A stretch of DNA of 64,000 bases, from assembly GCF_034555375.1 (NCBI RefSeq), contig NZ_CP140706.1, positions 4,765,001 through 4,829,000 of the forward strand. The letters run 5' to 3'. Source of the stretch: Pseudomonas sp. B33.4 (GTDB lineage: Bacteria > Pseudomonadota > Gammaproteobacteria > Pseudomonadales > Pseudomonadaceae). The position numbers and the translations under genes are program-made. Shown in pieces: positions 16,202 through 24,674 of this stretch; position 1 is the first letter of the stretch; each line of letters opens with the position of its first letter. The notes beneath the pieces are model-generated. The model saw only the letters and a list, made by a program, of their open reading frames with translations. It did no database searches and was not told where the DNA came from.

Positions 16202-17660
16202 GAGCATTCTCGGTTTGCGCGGCGCGGCGATCTTTCGCCCCACCGAGGACGAAGTAAATGCCACCGGCGACGACGAAGGTCACGATCCAGCCGAGGCCGT
16301 TGTGGCCCAGCCACGAATCGGACAGGAAGCCCTTGAACCAGACGTTTTCGGCAGTGGTGCCGATGGTGGTGAAGCTGAAACCAAGGACGATGGCAATCGC
16401 CCACGCACCAAACGCACGCCACTCGATGCCGCCACGATACCAGTAGGCGCTGCTCGGGCTGACGTCGAGCAGGTCTTTGGGGCTGTAGTAGTGACGGTGG
16501 ATCAGGTCAACGACGAAGATCCCGACCCACGCGGTGATCGGCACTGCCAGCAGGGAAATGAACGTGATGAACGGGCCGTAGAAGCTGTCGGCGATCAGCA
16601 TGAAGTAAATCGAACCGGCGAAGATCGCGACGATATCGACCACCACCGCGTAGACGCGTTTGACCTTGAGGCCGAGGGTCAGCGTGGTCAAACCAGCGGA
16701 ATACACCGACAGGTTGTTCGACAGCAACAGGCCACCGAATGCAGTGATCAGGTACGGCACCGCCATCCACGTTGGCAACATGTCGCGGATCGCCACGATC
16801 GGGTCAGTCGCCGAGGCGAGGTCGTTGTTACCCACCGACAGCAAGCCGCCGAGGGTGATCAACAGCACCAGTGGAATCCCCGCACCAAACGCCGCAGACG
16901 CGACCAGACGCACAGCCTTGACGCTGCGATGCTGGTAGCGCGACATGTCGGCACCCGCGTTGGCCCAGCCAATCCCGGTGCCGGCAGCCATGGTGCCGAT
17001 ACCGATGATCATTGCGCTCATCGGCGCTGGCGTGGCGTTGAACACCGCGCTCCAGTCGATGGTCGCGCAGAGGAAACCGCCGACCAGAAGATTCAGCGCG
17101 CCGAACACGTAGGTCGCCCACTTCTGGATCACCAGCAAGGTCGCGTGGCCGAGGCCAGAAACCGACAAGGTCAGCAGGACGAAAATGGCGATGAAGATCA
17201 GCGTCAGTACCGGTGCGCTTTTCGCCTCAACCGGTGAGCCGAACAGAATCGAGCACAGCGACAGCAGCACGAAGGCGGCGGTGGTGGTGTTGACGGTTTC
17301 CCAACCGAGACGCGACATCAGCGAGACCAGCGTCGGGCCGATATTGCCGCGCACACCGAAGATCGCTCGCGACAAGGTCAGGCTCGGCGCGCGGCCACGG
17401 CGCCCGGCAATCGAGATGATCCCGACCACCGCAAACGAACCGGCAGCACCGATGATTGCAACGATGATCGCCTGCCAGATCGCCAGCCCGCGAAACGCCA
17501 CCAGCGTGGCGCCCAGCGGCAGACCGAGGATGGAAATGTTGGCGGCGAACCAGACCCAGAACAGTTGCAGCGGATGGCCGTTGCACTCGGCTTCCGGCAC
17601 CGGTTCGATGCCGCGGGTTTCCAGTTGCCCGGCGCTTTGCCCGGCGTTTGATGAACTCAT
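16194..17660 (-). CDS. NCS1-family cytosine/purine/nucleoside permease
   Basis: A 488-residue protein with about twelve membrane segments and NCS1 features: CNGHPLQLFWVWFAANISIL at the start and GWANAGADMSRY in the middle. NCS1 proteins are cation symporters for nucleobases, nucleosides, hydantoins or vitamins. The start at 17660 has AGGAG seven bases upstream. It replaces the MFS nucleoside permease YegT of the E. coli yeg cluster. Confidence 0.9.
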   Translation of the reverse strand: MSSSNAGQSAGQLETRGIEPVPEAECNGHPLQLFWVWFAANISILGLPLGATLVAFRGLAIWQAIIVAIIGAAGSFAVVGIISIAGRRGRAPSLTLSRAIFGVRGNIGPTLVSLMSRLGWETVNTTTAAFVLLSLCSILFGSPVEAKSAPVLTLIFIAIFVLLTLSVSGLGHATLLVIQKWATYVFGALNLLVGGFLCATIDWSAVFNATPAPMSAMIIGIGTMAAGTGIGWANAGADMSRYQHRSVKAVRLVASAAFGAGIPLVLLITLGGLLSVGNNDLASATDPIVAIRDMLPTWMAVPYLITAFGGLLLSNNLSVYSAGLTTLTLGLKVKRVYAVVVDIVAIFAGSIYFMLIADSFYGPFITFISLLAVPITAWVGIFVVDLIHRHYYSPKDLLDVSPSSAYWYRGGIEWRAFGAWAIAIVLGFSFTTIGTTAENVWFKGFLSDSWLGHNGLGWIVTFVVAGGIYFVLGGAKDRRAAQTENAHA

Positions 17661-17783
17661 GAAGGTGCTCCTGTTTGCCTTCTTTGTGGTTGTGGCAATG
17701 ATGCAAAACGACAAGACATCGCGGCCGTCCTCGGCCTGTCTGCGCGATCCATTGCGGGTGAATATTCGATTATGCGGTGCGCC

Positions 17784-17875
17784 TATCGCTGGCAAGCCAG
17801 CTCCCACAGGGATCAGGGTGTACACAAATGTGTGTTCACAGCAAAAACCTGTGGAAGCTGGCTTGCCAGCGATGG
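17784..17875. repeat. REP-type inverted pair, second variant
   Basis: Arms reading ATCGCTGGCAAGCCAGCTCC and its near reverse complement, ending in GCTTGCCAGCGAT, flank a short centre. It separates the ADP-ribosylglycohydrolase gene from the permease gene, inside a same-strand cluster. Confidence 0.75.
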
Positions 17876-17886
17876 CATCAGTTCAA

Positions 17887-18885
17887 TCAGCGCAAAGCCA
17901 ACAGCCCCTGCACCAACGGTTCAAGCTCCAGATGATTGACCGCTTTCACTGTGTCGACCATCGGCACCGGCCAACTCTCAAGGCCCAGGCAGGCCCCGAG
18001 CATGGCACCGAGAATCGCCGCAATGGTATCGGTGTCACCACCAAGGCTGGCGGCCATGCACAGCGCATCAAACGCGCTCATCTCACCGACCGCGACTTGC
18101 TGCGCCAGCGCGAACGAAACCACCACCGACTCCTGCGACGCCACCGAAGTACCGATCACGTCGTAGAGCAGATCAGCCAGTAACGCCTTGTCGCTATCGA
18201 CACTGATGGTGCGCGCCCAACTGATACGTGAAGCAATGCGCCCACCGGCGACCCAGTGCCCGTGCGCCTCGGCTTGCTGCGCGATGTGCTGACCGAGGTT
18301 CAACGCCTCGCCCAGGTCCATGCCGTTGATGCCGGCAGACACCACCGCCGCCACCGCCGCCGCGCTGGAAATCCCCAGCGTGGTGTTGTGAGTCACCTGA
18401 CAGGCTTGCACCACCGCCGCGATGAACTGTTCAGGGTCGGCAACATCCGCTGCAATCCCCACCGGCGTAATGCGCATCGCCGCGCCGTTGGTGGTGCCGT
18501 AACGCCCGGCCTCTTCCGGCGAGTGGCCGGCGAGGATCATTTCGATGGCGCGTTTGGTCGACGGCCCGAGCAAATCCTGCGAGCCCTTGGCCTGCATCGC
18601 GGCTTCCCACTCGATCAAACGTTGCGCGAGGATCGCCGGTTCGATGCGACCCTTGCCTTCGACCAGCAACTCACCGACCAGAATCGCCTGTTCGGTGTCG
18701 TCGGTGATCGAGCCTTTGGGCATGTTCGCGGCGATCGGTTGCAGGGGGCCGGCGTCCTGCAGGTCGGTGATCTGGCCGAAACGAGTCTTGATGGTTTCGC
18801 GGTTCAGCGATTGGGTCGGCATGCCCAGCGCATCACCGAGGGCCAGGCCATAGAAAGCGCCGAGGGCACGGTTGAGCGCGGTCAT
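17887..18885 (-). CDS. ADP-ribosylglycohydrolase-family protein (YegU-like)
   Basis: A 332-residue ARH-fold protein with complete magnesium-site motifs: GLALGDALGMP at the N terminus, SITDDTEQA in the middle and GGDTDTIAAILGAM at the C terminus. The family cleaves N-glycosidic ADP-ribose bonds. Within a permease-kinase-GntR cluster a catabolic nucleoside or ribosyl hydrolase role is more likely than protein de-ADP-ribosylation; that is inference. Its start overlaps the GntR stop in ATGA. Confidence 0.9.
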   Translation of the reverse strand: MTALNRALGAFYGLALGDALGMPTQSLNRETIKTRFGQITDLQDAGPLQPIAANMPKGSITDDTEQAILVGELLVEGKGRIEPAILAQRLIEWEAAMQAKGSQDLLGPSTKRAIEMILAGHSPEEAGRYGTTNGAAMRITPVGIAADVADPEQFIAAVVQACQVTHNTTLGISSAAAVAAVVSAGINGMDLGEALNLGQHIAQQAEAHGHWVAGGRIASRISWARTISVDSDKALLADLLYDVIGTSVASQESVVVSFALAQQVAVGEMSAFDALCMAASLGGDTDTIAAILGAMLGACLGLESWPVPMVDTVKAVNHLELEPLVQGLLALR

Positions 18886-19601
18886 TTCGATTCTCCAAAT
18901 TGCAGGTGCAGACGGAAATGCACCGGGTCGAGCAGGCTTTCGACCTGCTCCATGAAACGGTTCTGGCGGTCATAGGTGGTGCGCAGCGCCTTGAGGAAAA
19001 CGGTGCCGGTCGGGCGCCCGAGCAGTTCGGCGTCTTCGGCATTCAACGGTTCGGCGCCGATCCATTGATCGCCACGCTCGCCGATGTAGCCGTAAGCGGC
19101 CAGGGTGATGGTCAGGGAATTGTCGATCAGACCGACACGCGGCAAGCTTTCCAGGCCGCCACTGGCCGGCATCAAGGAGCGCTCGAGGGACACCAACGTG
19201 CCTTCATTGGAGCGGCGGCGACGGTCGAGGGTGATGAATTGATCGGTGCCAAAACGCGCCAGCAGATCGGGCCGGGTCACGGCTTCCAGACGCAACACTT
19301 CGGTATTGATCATCGCCCCGCTGTCGGCCAAGGCCTGCGCCCAGCCGCTGCGCTGGTCGAGGGCAACACCGTCGAAGGTGACGATGGAGCCGACGCCGCT
19401 TTGCGTGGCGATGTAATTGCGCCGTTTCAGTTCGGCCAGCGCTTCGCGCAGCGTACCTCGGCTGACTTTGAATTCTTGAGCCAACTGATGTTCGCCGGGC
19501 AACAGAAAGCCGTCCTCCATGAGGCCGCTTTCGATGCGCCGGACGAGTTCGTCGACCACCCGTTGTTTCTTGTCAAATCGTACCTGTCTAATCATGTACA
19601 A
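18882..19601 (-). CDS. GntR-family regulator with UTRA domain (YegW-like)
   Basis: A 239-residue protein. Residues 5-75 form a GntR winged helix (LPGEHQLAQEFKVSRGTLREALAELKRRNY), and the remainder is a UTRA ligand-binding domain (FITLDRRRRSNEGTLVSLER). It is the first gene of the cluster and probably represses it in response to the transported compound. Start may be the ATG at 19601 or at 19595; neither has a strong Shine-Dalgarno. Confidence 0.88.
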   Translation of the reverse strand: MYMIRQVRFDKKQRVVDELVRRIESGLMEDGFLLPGEHQLAQEFKVSRGTLREALAELKRRNYIATQSGVGSIVTFDGVALDQRSGWAQALADSGAMINTEVLRLEAVTRPDLLARFGTDQFITLDRRRRSNEGTLVSLERSLMPASGGLESLPRVGLIDNSLTITLAAYGYIGERGDQWIGAEPLNAEDAELLGRPTGTVFLKALRTTYDRQNRFMEQVESLLDPVHFRLHLQFGESK

Positions 19602-19672
19602 ATTGATAACCGAAACGGGTGCGGTCGAGCAAGGTAAATTTAGGGGTAGTGACGAAAGGCGGGAAAATCAAT

Positions 19673-19854
19673 AGCCCCTCACCCTAGCCCTCTCCCGGAG
19701 GGAGAGGGGACTGAATGGGGGATGCTCAGGAGGTTCGCCGACCTGAAAGCGCCTTGCTGAATCCATAATCGACACAATCTTTCAGGTCGATATATCACGC
19801 CAGACACCTCGGTCGGCCCCCTCTCCCTCCGGGAGAGGGCTGGGGTGAGGGGCT
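19673..19854. repeat. Element of about 180 bp with long inverted ends
   Basis: The ends AGCCCCTCACCCTAGCCCTC and its near reverse complement (GGGTGAGGGGCT), each including a CTCTCCC-GGAGGGAGAGG stem, flank an internal segment with TTTCAGGTCGAT. A second copy of the same design is at 47630-47796. It lies between araH and the GntR/UTRA gene and may also terminate transcription. No coding capacity. Confidence 0.8.
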
Positions 19855-19861
19855 CTTGATC

Positions 19862-20839
19862 TTAGCGCTGCTTCAGACGGTCAATCACGACGGCCAACAG
19901 CAGGATCGAACCACGGATAACGTATTGGTAGAAGGTATCAATATTCTTCAGGTTCATCGCATTCTCAATAATCGCCAGAATCAACACCCCGGCAATCACA
20001 TGCCGGATCATGCCGATCCCGCCGCTCAACGACACCCCGCCCAACACACAAGCAGAGATCACCGTCAGCTCAAAACCCTGACCAATCATCGGCTGTCCGG
20101 AGGTCATCCGCGACGCCAGAATCACCCCGGCCAGTGCACCAATCACGCCATGCACGGCAAAGATAATGATCTTGGTCCGGTCAACGTTCACGCCCGCGAG
20201 CAGCGCCGCCTCCTGGTTGCCACCAATGGCCATGGTGTTGCGCCCGTAGGTGGTGTAATTCAGCAACCAGCCAAAGAACAGAAAGCAGACGATGGTGATC
20301 AGAATCGGCACCGGCACACCAAACAACTGGCCGTTGCCGAAGACGAAGAACGATTCCTGCGACACGCCCACCGCTTTGCCATTGGCAAAAATGTAAGCCA
20401 GACCGCGAACAATCTGCATGGTCGCCAACGTGGTGATCAACGCATTGACGCGCAACTTGGCGATCACAATCCCGTTGATCAGCCCGACAATCAGGCCCAT
20501 CACCAACGCCGCACTGACACCCAGAAACACGCTGTTGGTGTCGCGCATCACCACCGCCGCGACCACGCCGGCGCAGGCAATCACCGAGCCCACCGACAAG
20601 TCGAAGTGGCCCGACGCCAGGCAGTACAACATCGTGCACGCGGCGATCCCGGTGGTGGAAATCGCCAGGCCCAGGCCACGCATGTTCAGCGGCGAGAGGA
20701 AGTTATCGATCAGCAGTGTGCAAGCGATGAAGATGCCGATCGCCGCCAGCAACATGACCCAGTCATCAAGGAAACGGCGCATGTCCAAGGGTTTGCGCGC
20801 GGTCGGCAGGGTTTCGTTTTGGGTTGTCATCATAGTCAC
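19862..20839 (-). CDS. araH: Sugar ABC transporter permease AraH
   Basis: A 325-residue inner-membrane permease with eight to ten hydrophobic segments. GRNTMAIGGNQEAALLAGVN is the conserved loop of ribose/arabinose/galactose permeases. It follows araG with a three-base gap and completes the AraFGH importer. Length and position match E. coli AraH. Confidence 0.93.
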   Translation of the reverse strand: MTMMTTQNETLPTARKPLDMRRFLDDWVMLLAAIGIFIACTLLIDNFLSPLNMRGLGLAISTTGIAACTMLYCLASGHFDLSVGSVIACAGVVAAVVMRDTNSVFLGVSAALVMGLIVGLINGIVIAKLRVNALITTLATMQIVRGLAYIFANGKAVGVSQESFFVFGNGQLFGVPVPILITIVCFLFFGWLLNYTTYGRNTMAIGGNQEAALLAGVNVDRTKIIIFAVHGVIGALAGVILASRMTSGQPMIGQGFELTVISACVLGGVSLSGGIGMIRHVIAGVLILAIIENAMNLKNIDTFYQYVIRGSILLLAVVIDRLKQR

Positions 20840-20842
20840 CTC

Positions 20843-22390
20843 TCAGTTCGCCACGCCGTCAGCGCGGTGGCGCGGCAAAGCCAGTTGCAGCAGGTTGGAT
20901 TCATTGGCCTGGTCGCGGCTGATTTCGCCGCGCAGGGCGCCTTCGCAGAGCACCAGAATGCGGTCGGAAATGCCCATCACTTCCATCAGGTCGCTGGACA
21001 CCACGATCACCGAAATGCCGTCGGCGGCGAGGTTATGGATGATCTGGTAGATCTCAGCCTTGGCGCCGATGTCGATGCCACGCGTCGGCTCATCGAGCAG
21101 CAAAACCTTCATCGGCATCGACAGCCAGCGGCCGAGAATGGCCTTCTGTTGGTTGCCGCCGGAAAGGAACTTGATTTGCTGACCGGCGTGCGGGGTTTTC
21201 ACTTTCAATGCTTTGATCTGTTTGTCGGCGTTGCCCTTTTCCCACAAACCGCGAATCAGACAACCAAGGCCAGAGTTGGCCCCGCGCGCACTGATGTTGA
21301 TGTTTTCGGCAACGCTGGCCAGCGGGATGATGCCTTCCTTCTTGCGATCTTCCGGGCACAGCAAAATCCCGGCGGCAATCGCGTCGCGCGGTGAGCGCAG
21401 TTTCAGCTCATGACCGCGCAGTTCGAGGCGTCCAGCGGTATTGCGTTCAAGACCGCTGAGCAGGCGAAACAGCTCGGTGCGCCCTGCCCCGACCAGCCCG
21501 AACAAACCGAGGATTTCACCTTTGTGCGCCTCGAAGCTGATCGGCTCACGCAGACCCGGGCCGAGCAAACCGTCGACTTTCAGCGCGACGGCGCCGCGTG
21601 GACGATGGCGATAATCGTAGATGTCCTGAATGTCGCGACCGACCATGCAGGTCACCAGTTGATCGTGGCTCAACTGGCTCATGTCGTCGAAGGTGCGCAC
21701 GTAGCGACCGTCCTTGAACACCGTCACCGCGTCGCAGATGCGGAACACTTCTTCCATGCGATGGGAGACATAGAGCACGACTTTGCCTTCGTCGCGCAGG
21801 CGGCCGATGATCGCCATCAAGCGGTCGATCTCGCGCGCCGAGAGGCTACTGGTCGGTTCGTCGAAAGCGATGACATGGGCGCCACGCGACAGCGCTTTGG
21901 CGATTTCCACCAGTTGCCGCTGGCCGAGGGACAGGCGTCCTACCTTGGTTTGCGGGTCGATTTCGTCGGCCAGGCCTTTCAGGCAATTCAACGCTTGCTG
22001 GCGCAGCGTGCTGCGATTGATCAAGCCGAAACTGGCCGGCAGATGGCCGAGAAACAGGTTTTCGGCGACGGTCATCTCCGGCACCAGATGCAGCTCCTGG
22101 TGAATCACCGCGACACCGCTGCCGATGCTGTCGGCGGTCGACTTGAACGCCATGGTCTGCTCGCCGATCTGCAACTCGCCGCTGCTCGGGATGTAAGCAC
22201 CGCCGAGGATTTTCAGCAGGGTCGATTTGCCGGCGCCGTTCTCGCCCATCAAGGCATGAACCTGGCCCGGATGCGCGACGAAGCTGATCGCGTCCAGCGC
22301 TTTCACCCCAGGAAAGGATTTACCGATCCCGTTGAAACGCAGACTGCCGCTTGAGCTGTGTTGTGCTTGTGTCTGTACTTGCGCGTGCAT
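20843..22390 (-). CDS. araG: Sugar ABC transporter ATPase AraG
   Basis: A 515-residue protein with two fused ABC domains. The first has Walker A GENGAGKST, signature LSLGQRQ and Walker B VIAFDEPTSSL. The second has the degenerate Walker A GLVGAGRTEL expected of this family, signature LSGGNQQKA and LLLDEPTRGIDIGAK. It energises uptake of L-arabinose and related aldoses. Confidence 0.95.
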   Translation of the reverse strand: MHAQVQTQAQHSSSGSLRFNGIGKSFPGVKALDAISFVAHPGQVHALMGENGAGKSTLLKILGGAYIPSSGELQIGEQTMAFKSTADSIGSGVAVIHQELHLVPEMTVAENLFLGHLPASFGLINRSTLRQQALNCLKGLADEIDPQTKVGRLSLGQRQLVEIAKALSRGAHVIAFDEPTSSLSAREIDRLMAIIGRLRDEGKVVLYVSHRMEEVFRICDAVTVFKDGRYVRTFDDMSQLSHDQLVTCMVGRDIQDIYDYRHRPRGAVALKVDGLLGPGLREPISFEAHKGEILGLFGLVGAGRTELFRLLSGLERNTAGRLELRGHELKLRSPRDAIAAGILLCPEDRKKEGIIPLASVAENINISARGANSGLGCLIRGLWEKGNADKQIKALKVKTPHAGQQIKFLSGGNQQKAILGRWLSMPMKVLLLDEPTRGIDIGAKAEIYQIIHNLAADGISVIVVSSDLMEVMGISDRILVLCEGALRGEISRDQANESNLLQLALPRHRADGVAN

Positions 22391-22414
22391 AAAGCCACCT
22401 CTTCACACCGAAAA

Positions 22415-22436
22415 ACGGCCCGGCTGCCCGGGCCGT
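22415..22436 (-). terminator. araF-araG intergenic hairpin
   Basis: ACGGCCCGG and CCGGGCCGT pair over a short loop, directly after the araF stop and before araG. There is no T run. Such hairpins commonly protect the binding-protein mRNA and reduce read-through. Confidence 0.55.
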
Positions 22437-22443
22437 CGCGGCA

Positions 22444-23448
22444 TCAGTTCCACAGGCCGATTTTTTCCAGCTCTTGCTTGAAGTTCTCGCGGGTGATCAG
22501 GGTGACGTCGTCCATCGCGGTGTACTTCGGCGGTTCTTTGCCGGTGGTGACCCACTCGTACATCATCTCGGCGGTCTTGTAGCCTTCGATGTGCGGGCTT
22601 GGCAGCATCGAACCGAAGAAGCCGCTGTTGGGCTTTTTCAGTTCGCCGATGGCGTCGGTGCCGTTGATGCCGATGCCGATCACGTTGGTCGCGGCAAAAC
22701 CGGCCGCTTCAGTGGCGCGCACGCCGCCAAGCACGGTGTTGTCGTTCATGCCGCCAATGATCAGGTTTTTCGCCGCGCTCGGCAGTTTCACCAGCGCCGA
22801 GTTGGTGGCGTCCATGCTGCCTGGCACGTCGAGGGTTTTCAGCGCGGCGAAGAGGATGTGGTCTTTCGGCATGCCGGCGTCTTCAAGGGATTTCACCGAG
22901 CCGTCGGTGCGCTTCTTGCCGGTGTCGAGTTCGTTGTAGGTGTTGACCACGGCGTAAGTGTCTTTCCAGTCCCAGTTGCGCTTTTTCGCTTCGGCGACCA
23001 TGGCATTGCCTTGCTTCTGGCCGACTTCGAACGCGGCCATGCCGAGGTATGGCACGTCTTCCATGAACTTGCCGTTGGCGTCGACAAAACGGTCGTCGAC
23101 GGCAATCACTTTCAAGTCATTAAGCTTGGCTTTGGCCATGATCGCCGGGCCGAGCGAGACATCCGGCGGGCAGATCACAAAACCCTTGGCGCCGTTGGCA
23201 GCGAGGCTGTCGATGGCCGAGAGGGTTTTCTCGCCATCCGGCACGGCGATCTTGATCAGTTCGAAGCCCTTGTCCTTGGCGGCCTTCTCGGCAAAGGCCC
23301 ACTCGGTCTGGAACCACGGCTCTTCAGCCTGCTTGACCAGAAAACCGATTTTCACGGTGTCGGCAGCGAGCAGCGCACTGCTCAGGCTGAACGCGGTGAC
23401 CGCCAGGGCGGTACTGCACAGGGTACGAATCCCGAAACGACGTTTCAT
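22444..23448 (-). CDS. araF: Arabinose/galactose-type periplasmic binding protein AraF
   Basis: A 334-residue protein with a signal peptide (about 28 residues, cleaved after SSALLA). The mature part follows E. coli AraF closely: VKIGFLVKQAEEPWFQTEWA, KIAVPDGEKTLSAIDSLAANG, GGMNDNTVLGGVRATE and GIGINGTDAIGEL. AraF binds L-arabinose and D-galactose, which suits the galactonate pathway genes nearby. AAGGAG lies seven bases before the ATG. Confidence 0.95.
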   Translation of the reverse strand: MKRRFGIRTLCSTALAVTAFSLSSALLAADTVKIGFLVKQAEEPWFQTEWAFAEKAAKDKGFELIKIAVPDGEKTLSAIDSLAANGAKGFVICPPDVSLGPAIMAKAKLNDLKVIAVDDRFVDANGKFMEDVPYLGMAAFEVGQKQGNAMVAEAKKRNWDWKDTYAVVNTYNELDTGKKRTDGSVKSLEDAGMPKDHILFAALKTLDVPGSMDATNSALVKLPSAAKNLIIGGMNDNTVLGGVRATEAAGFAATNVIGIGINGTDAIGELKKPNSGFFGSMLPSPHIEGYKTAEMMYEWVTTGKEPPKYTAMDDVTLITRENFKQELEKIGLWN

Positions 23449-23527
23449 AAGCTGACTCCTTGTTATTTTTTTTGAGCAATGTTTGAAAAGCGTTAAAGCG
23501 TGTTCCTGCAAAGCCTGTTGAAAATAG

Positions 23528-23545
23528 TCATATCGTATGATGATT
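23528..23545. promoter_or_regulatory. Candidate GntR operator upstream of araF
   Basis: TCATA-TCG-TATGA is a palindrome at 23528-23540. On the minus strand AATCATCATACGAT (23545-23532) matches the motif at 26438-26451 in 13 of 14 bases. Both lie upstream of genes of the same cluster, so the GntR/FCD protein is the likely ligand. Confidence 0.55.
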
Positions 23546-23584
23546 GGATTGCAAACGGATCTATCCGCGTGAAAGCCGCTGCGC

Positions 23585-24403
23585 TCAGTCGTGGTACATC
23601 ACCGAGCGCCCACCATCGATGGTGATGCATGAAGCATTGATGAACGGTGCCTCATCGCTGGCCAGAAATACCGCGGTCATTGCCACTTCAAGCGGCTGAC
23701 CGATGCGCTTCGGCGGGTGCAGATCGAAGGCGCGCTGACGTTCGGCGTGCGGGTCGGCGAAACCGTTCCAGTAATCGACGTTCAACTGCGTTTCGATGTA
23801 ACCAGGCGCGATGGCGTTAACGCGAATTCCCTTTGCGGCGTACTCGATGCCGAGCGCGCGGGTCAGGCCGAGCAAACCGTGCTTGGCCACCGGGTACGGG
23901 AAGCAGCCGGGAATGATGTGGCTGGAATGGGTCGAGGCGATGTTGATGATGCTGCCGACGCCCTGCTCGATCATCTGCGGCAGCACCGCTTTGCAGCCGA
24001 ACCAGGCGCCATCGAGGTCAATGGCGAAGCAGCGATGCCAGTCCTCTTCGGTCATTTGCAGCGGATCACGGAACACGTTGACCCCGGCGCAGTTGACCAA
24101 CACATCAATGCGCCCGTGCAGTTCAATGGCACGTTTGGCCATGGCGTGCAGATCGTGCTGACGCGAGACATCGGCCTTGAGCGCCTGCACGTCGTAACCC
24201 TGCCCACGCCAGTGCGCGGCAACCTGCTCGACCTTCTCAGCCTGGATATCGCTGATAACCAGTTTCGCTTGCTGCGAGGCGAAGGCAGCGACGATGGCTT
24301 CGCCAATGCCTTGCGCGGCGCCGGTCAGCAGCACGACCTTGTTTTTCAGACGCTCGCCCTTCGGCGGTGCGGGCACCGACGGCAGGGAAAGAGGTTCAGC
24401 CAT
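23585..24403 (-). CDS. Short-chain dehydrogenase, candidate aldose 1-dehydrogenase
   Basis: A 272-residue SDR. The NAD(P) loop is TGAAQGIGEA, the NAG motif appears as NCAGVN, and the active site has the serine of IASTHSS and YPVAK. GYIETQLN and the C-terminal DGGRSVMYHD are typical of L-arabinose/D-galactose/L-fucose dehydrogenases. In this context it would oxidise the imported aldose to its lactone. The ATG at 24403 (AGGAG nine bases upstream) gives the family N terminus; an open frame to 24532 has no conserved sequence. Confidence 0.88.
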   Translation of the reverse strand: MAEPLSLPSVPAPPKGERLKNKVVLLTGAAQGIGEAIVAAFASQQAKLVISDIQAEKVEQVAAHWRGQGYDVQALKADVSRQHDLHAMAKRAIELHGRIDVLVNCAGVNVFRDPLQMTEEDWHRCFAIDLDGAWFGCKAVLPQMIEQGVGSIINIASTHSSHIIPGCFPYPVAKHGLLGLTRALGIEYAAKGIRVNAIAPGYIETQLNVDYWNGFADPHAERQRAFDLHPPKRIGQPLEVAMTAVFLASDEAPFINASCITIDGGRSVMYHD

Positions 24404-24560
24404 GGAACAGGACTCCTGTTTCGCGAGCACAAAAAAACCGGGCATCTGCCGATGTCCGGTCTGGAAGGCGGTTTGAACGAAACAGGCAGGCGCGGCCGAC
24501 AGCTTGGGGCCGTTGCGAGACGCGGACTCCACACGGGAGTGCGATAGACATTCGCTGCAT
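24396..24560 (-). CDS. Possible 54-codon leader ORF upstream of the SDR gene
   Basis: It begins MQRMSIALPCGVRV at 24560 behind AGGTGAAG, the same Shine-Dalgarno and spacing as dgoK. It ends TGA inside ATGGCTGA, overlapping the SDR start. No family matches. It may be a leader peptide coupling translation, or the leftover of a duplicated dgoK 5' end: the first 32 bases agree with dgoK at 18 positions. Treat as hypothetical. Confidence 0.35.
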   Translation of the reverse strand: MQRMSIALPCGVRVSQRPQAVGRACLFRSNRLPDRTSADARFFCARETGVLFHG

Positions 24561-24614
24561 CACTTCACCTGTTTTGTTCTTTTTAAGTGTGAGTGCGTGT
24601 TACTGCTGTTGCCG

Positions 24615-24644
24615 ACTATAAACCCGACCGCCAAATAATCTCAA
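24615..24644 (-). promoter_or_regulatory. SDR-araFGH sigma-70 promoter, twin of the dgo promoter
   Basis: On the minus strand TTGAGA (24644-24639), 18 bp, TATAGT (24620-24615). Sequence around both boxes matches the dgoK promoter (ATATATTGAGAT, GGGTTTATAGTC), and the AACAGGTGAAG Shine-Dalgarno region follows. Confidence 0.7.
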
Positions 24645-24658
24645 TATATAATTTTGCA

Positions 24659-24673
24659 TCCCATATTTTGGGA
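24659..24673. promoter_or_regulatory. Palindromic operator TCCCA-N5-TGGGA upstream of the SDR gene
   Basis: TCCCATATTTTGGGA, extended to ATCCCATATTTTGGGAT, 14 bp upstream of the -35 box, exactly as at 8615-8629. It begins next to the lactonase stop codon, so the SDR-araFGH unit can be switched independently of the lactonase gene. Confidence 0.65.
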
Positions 24674-24674
24674 T

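Noticed and set aside
24404..24532. Longer N terminus of the SDR starting at 24532
   Set aside because: The added residues match no SDR N terminus, and the family start at 24403 has its own Shine-Dalgarno.
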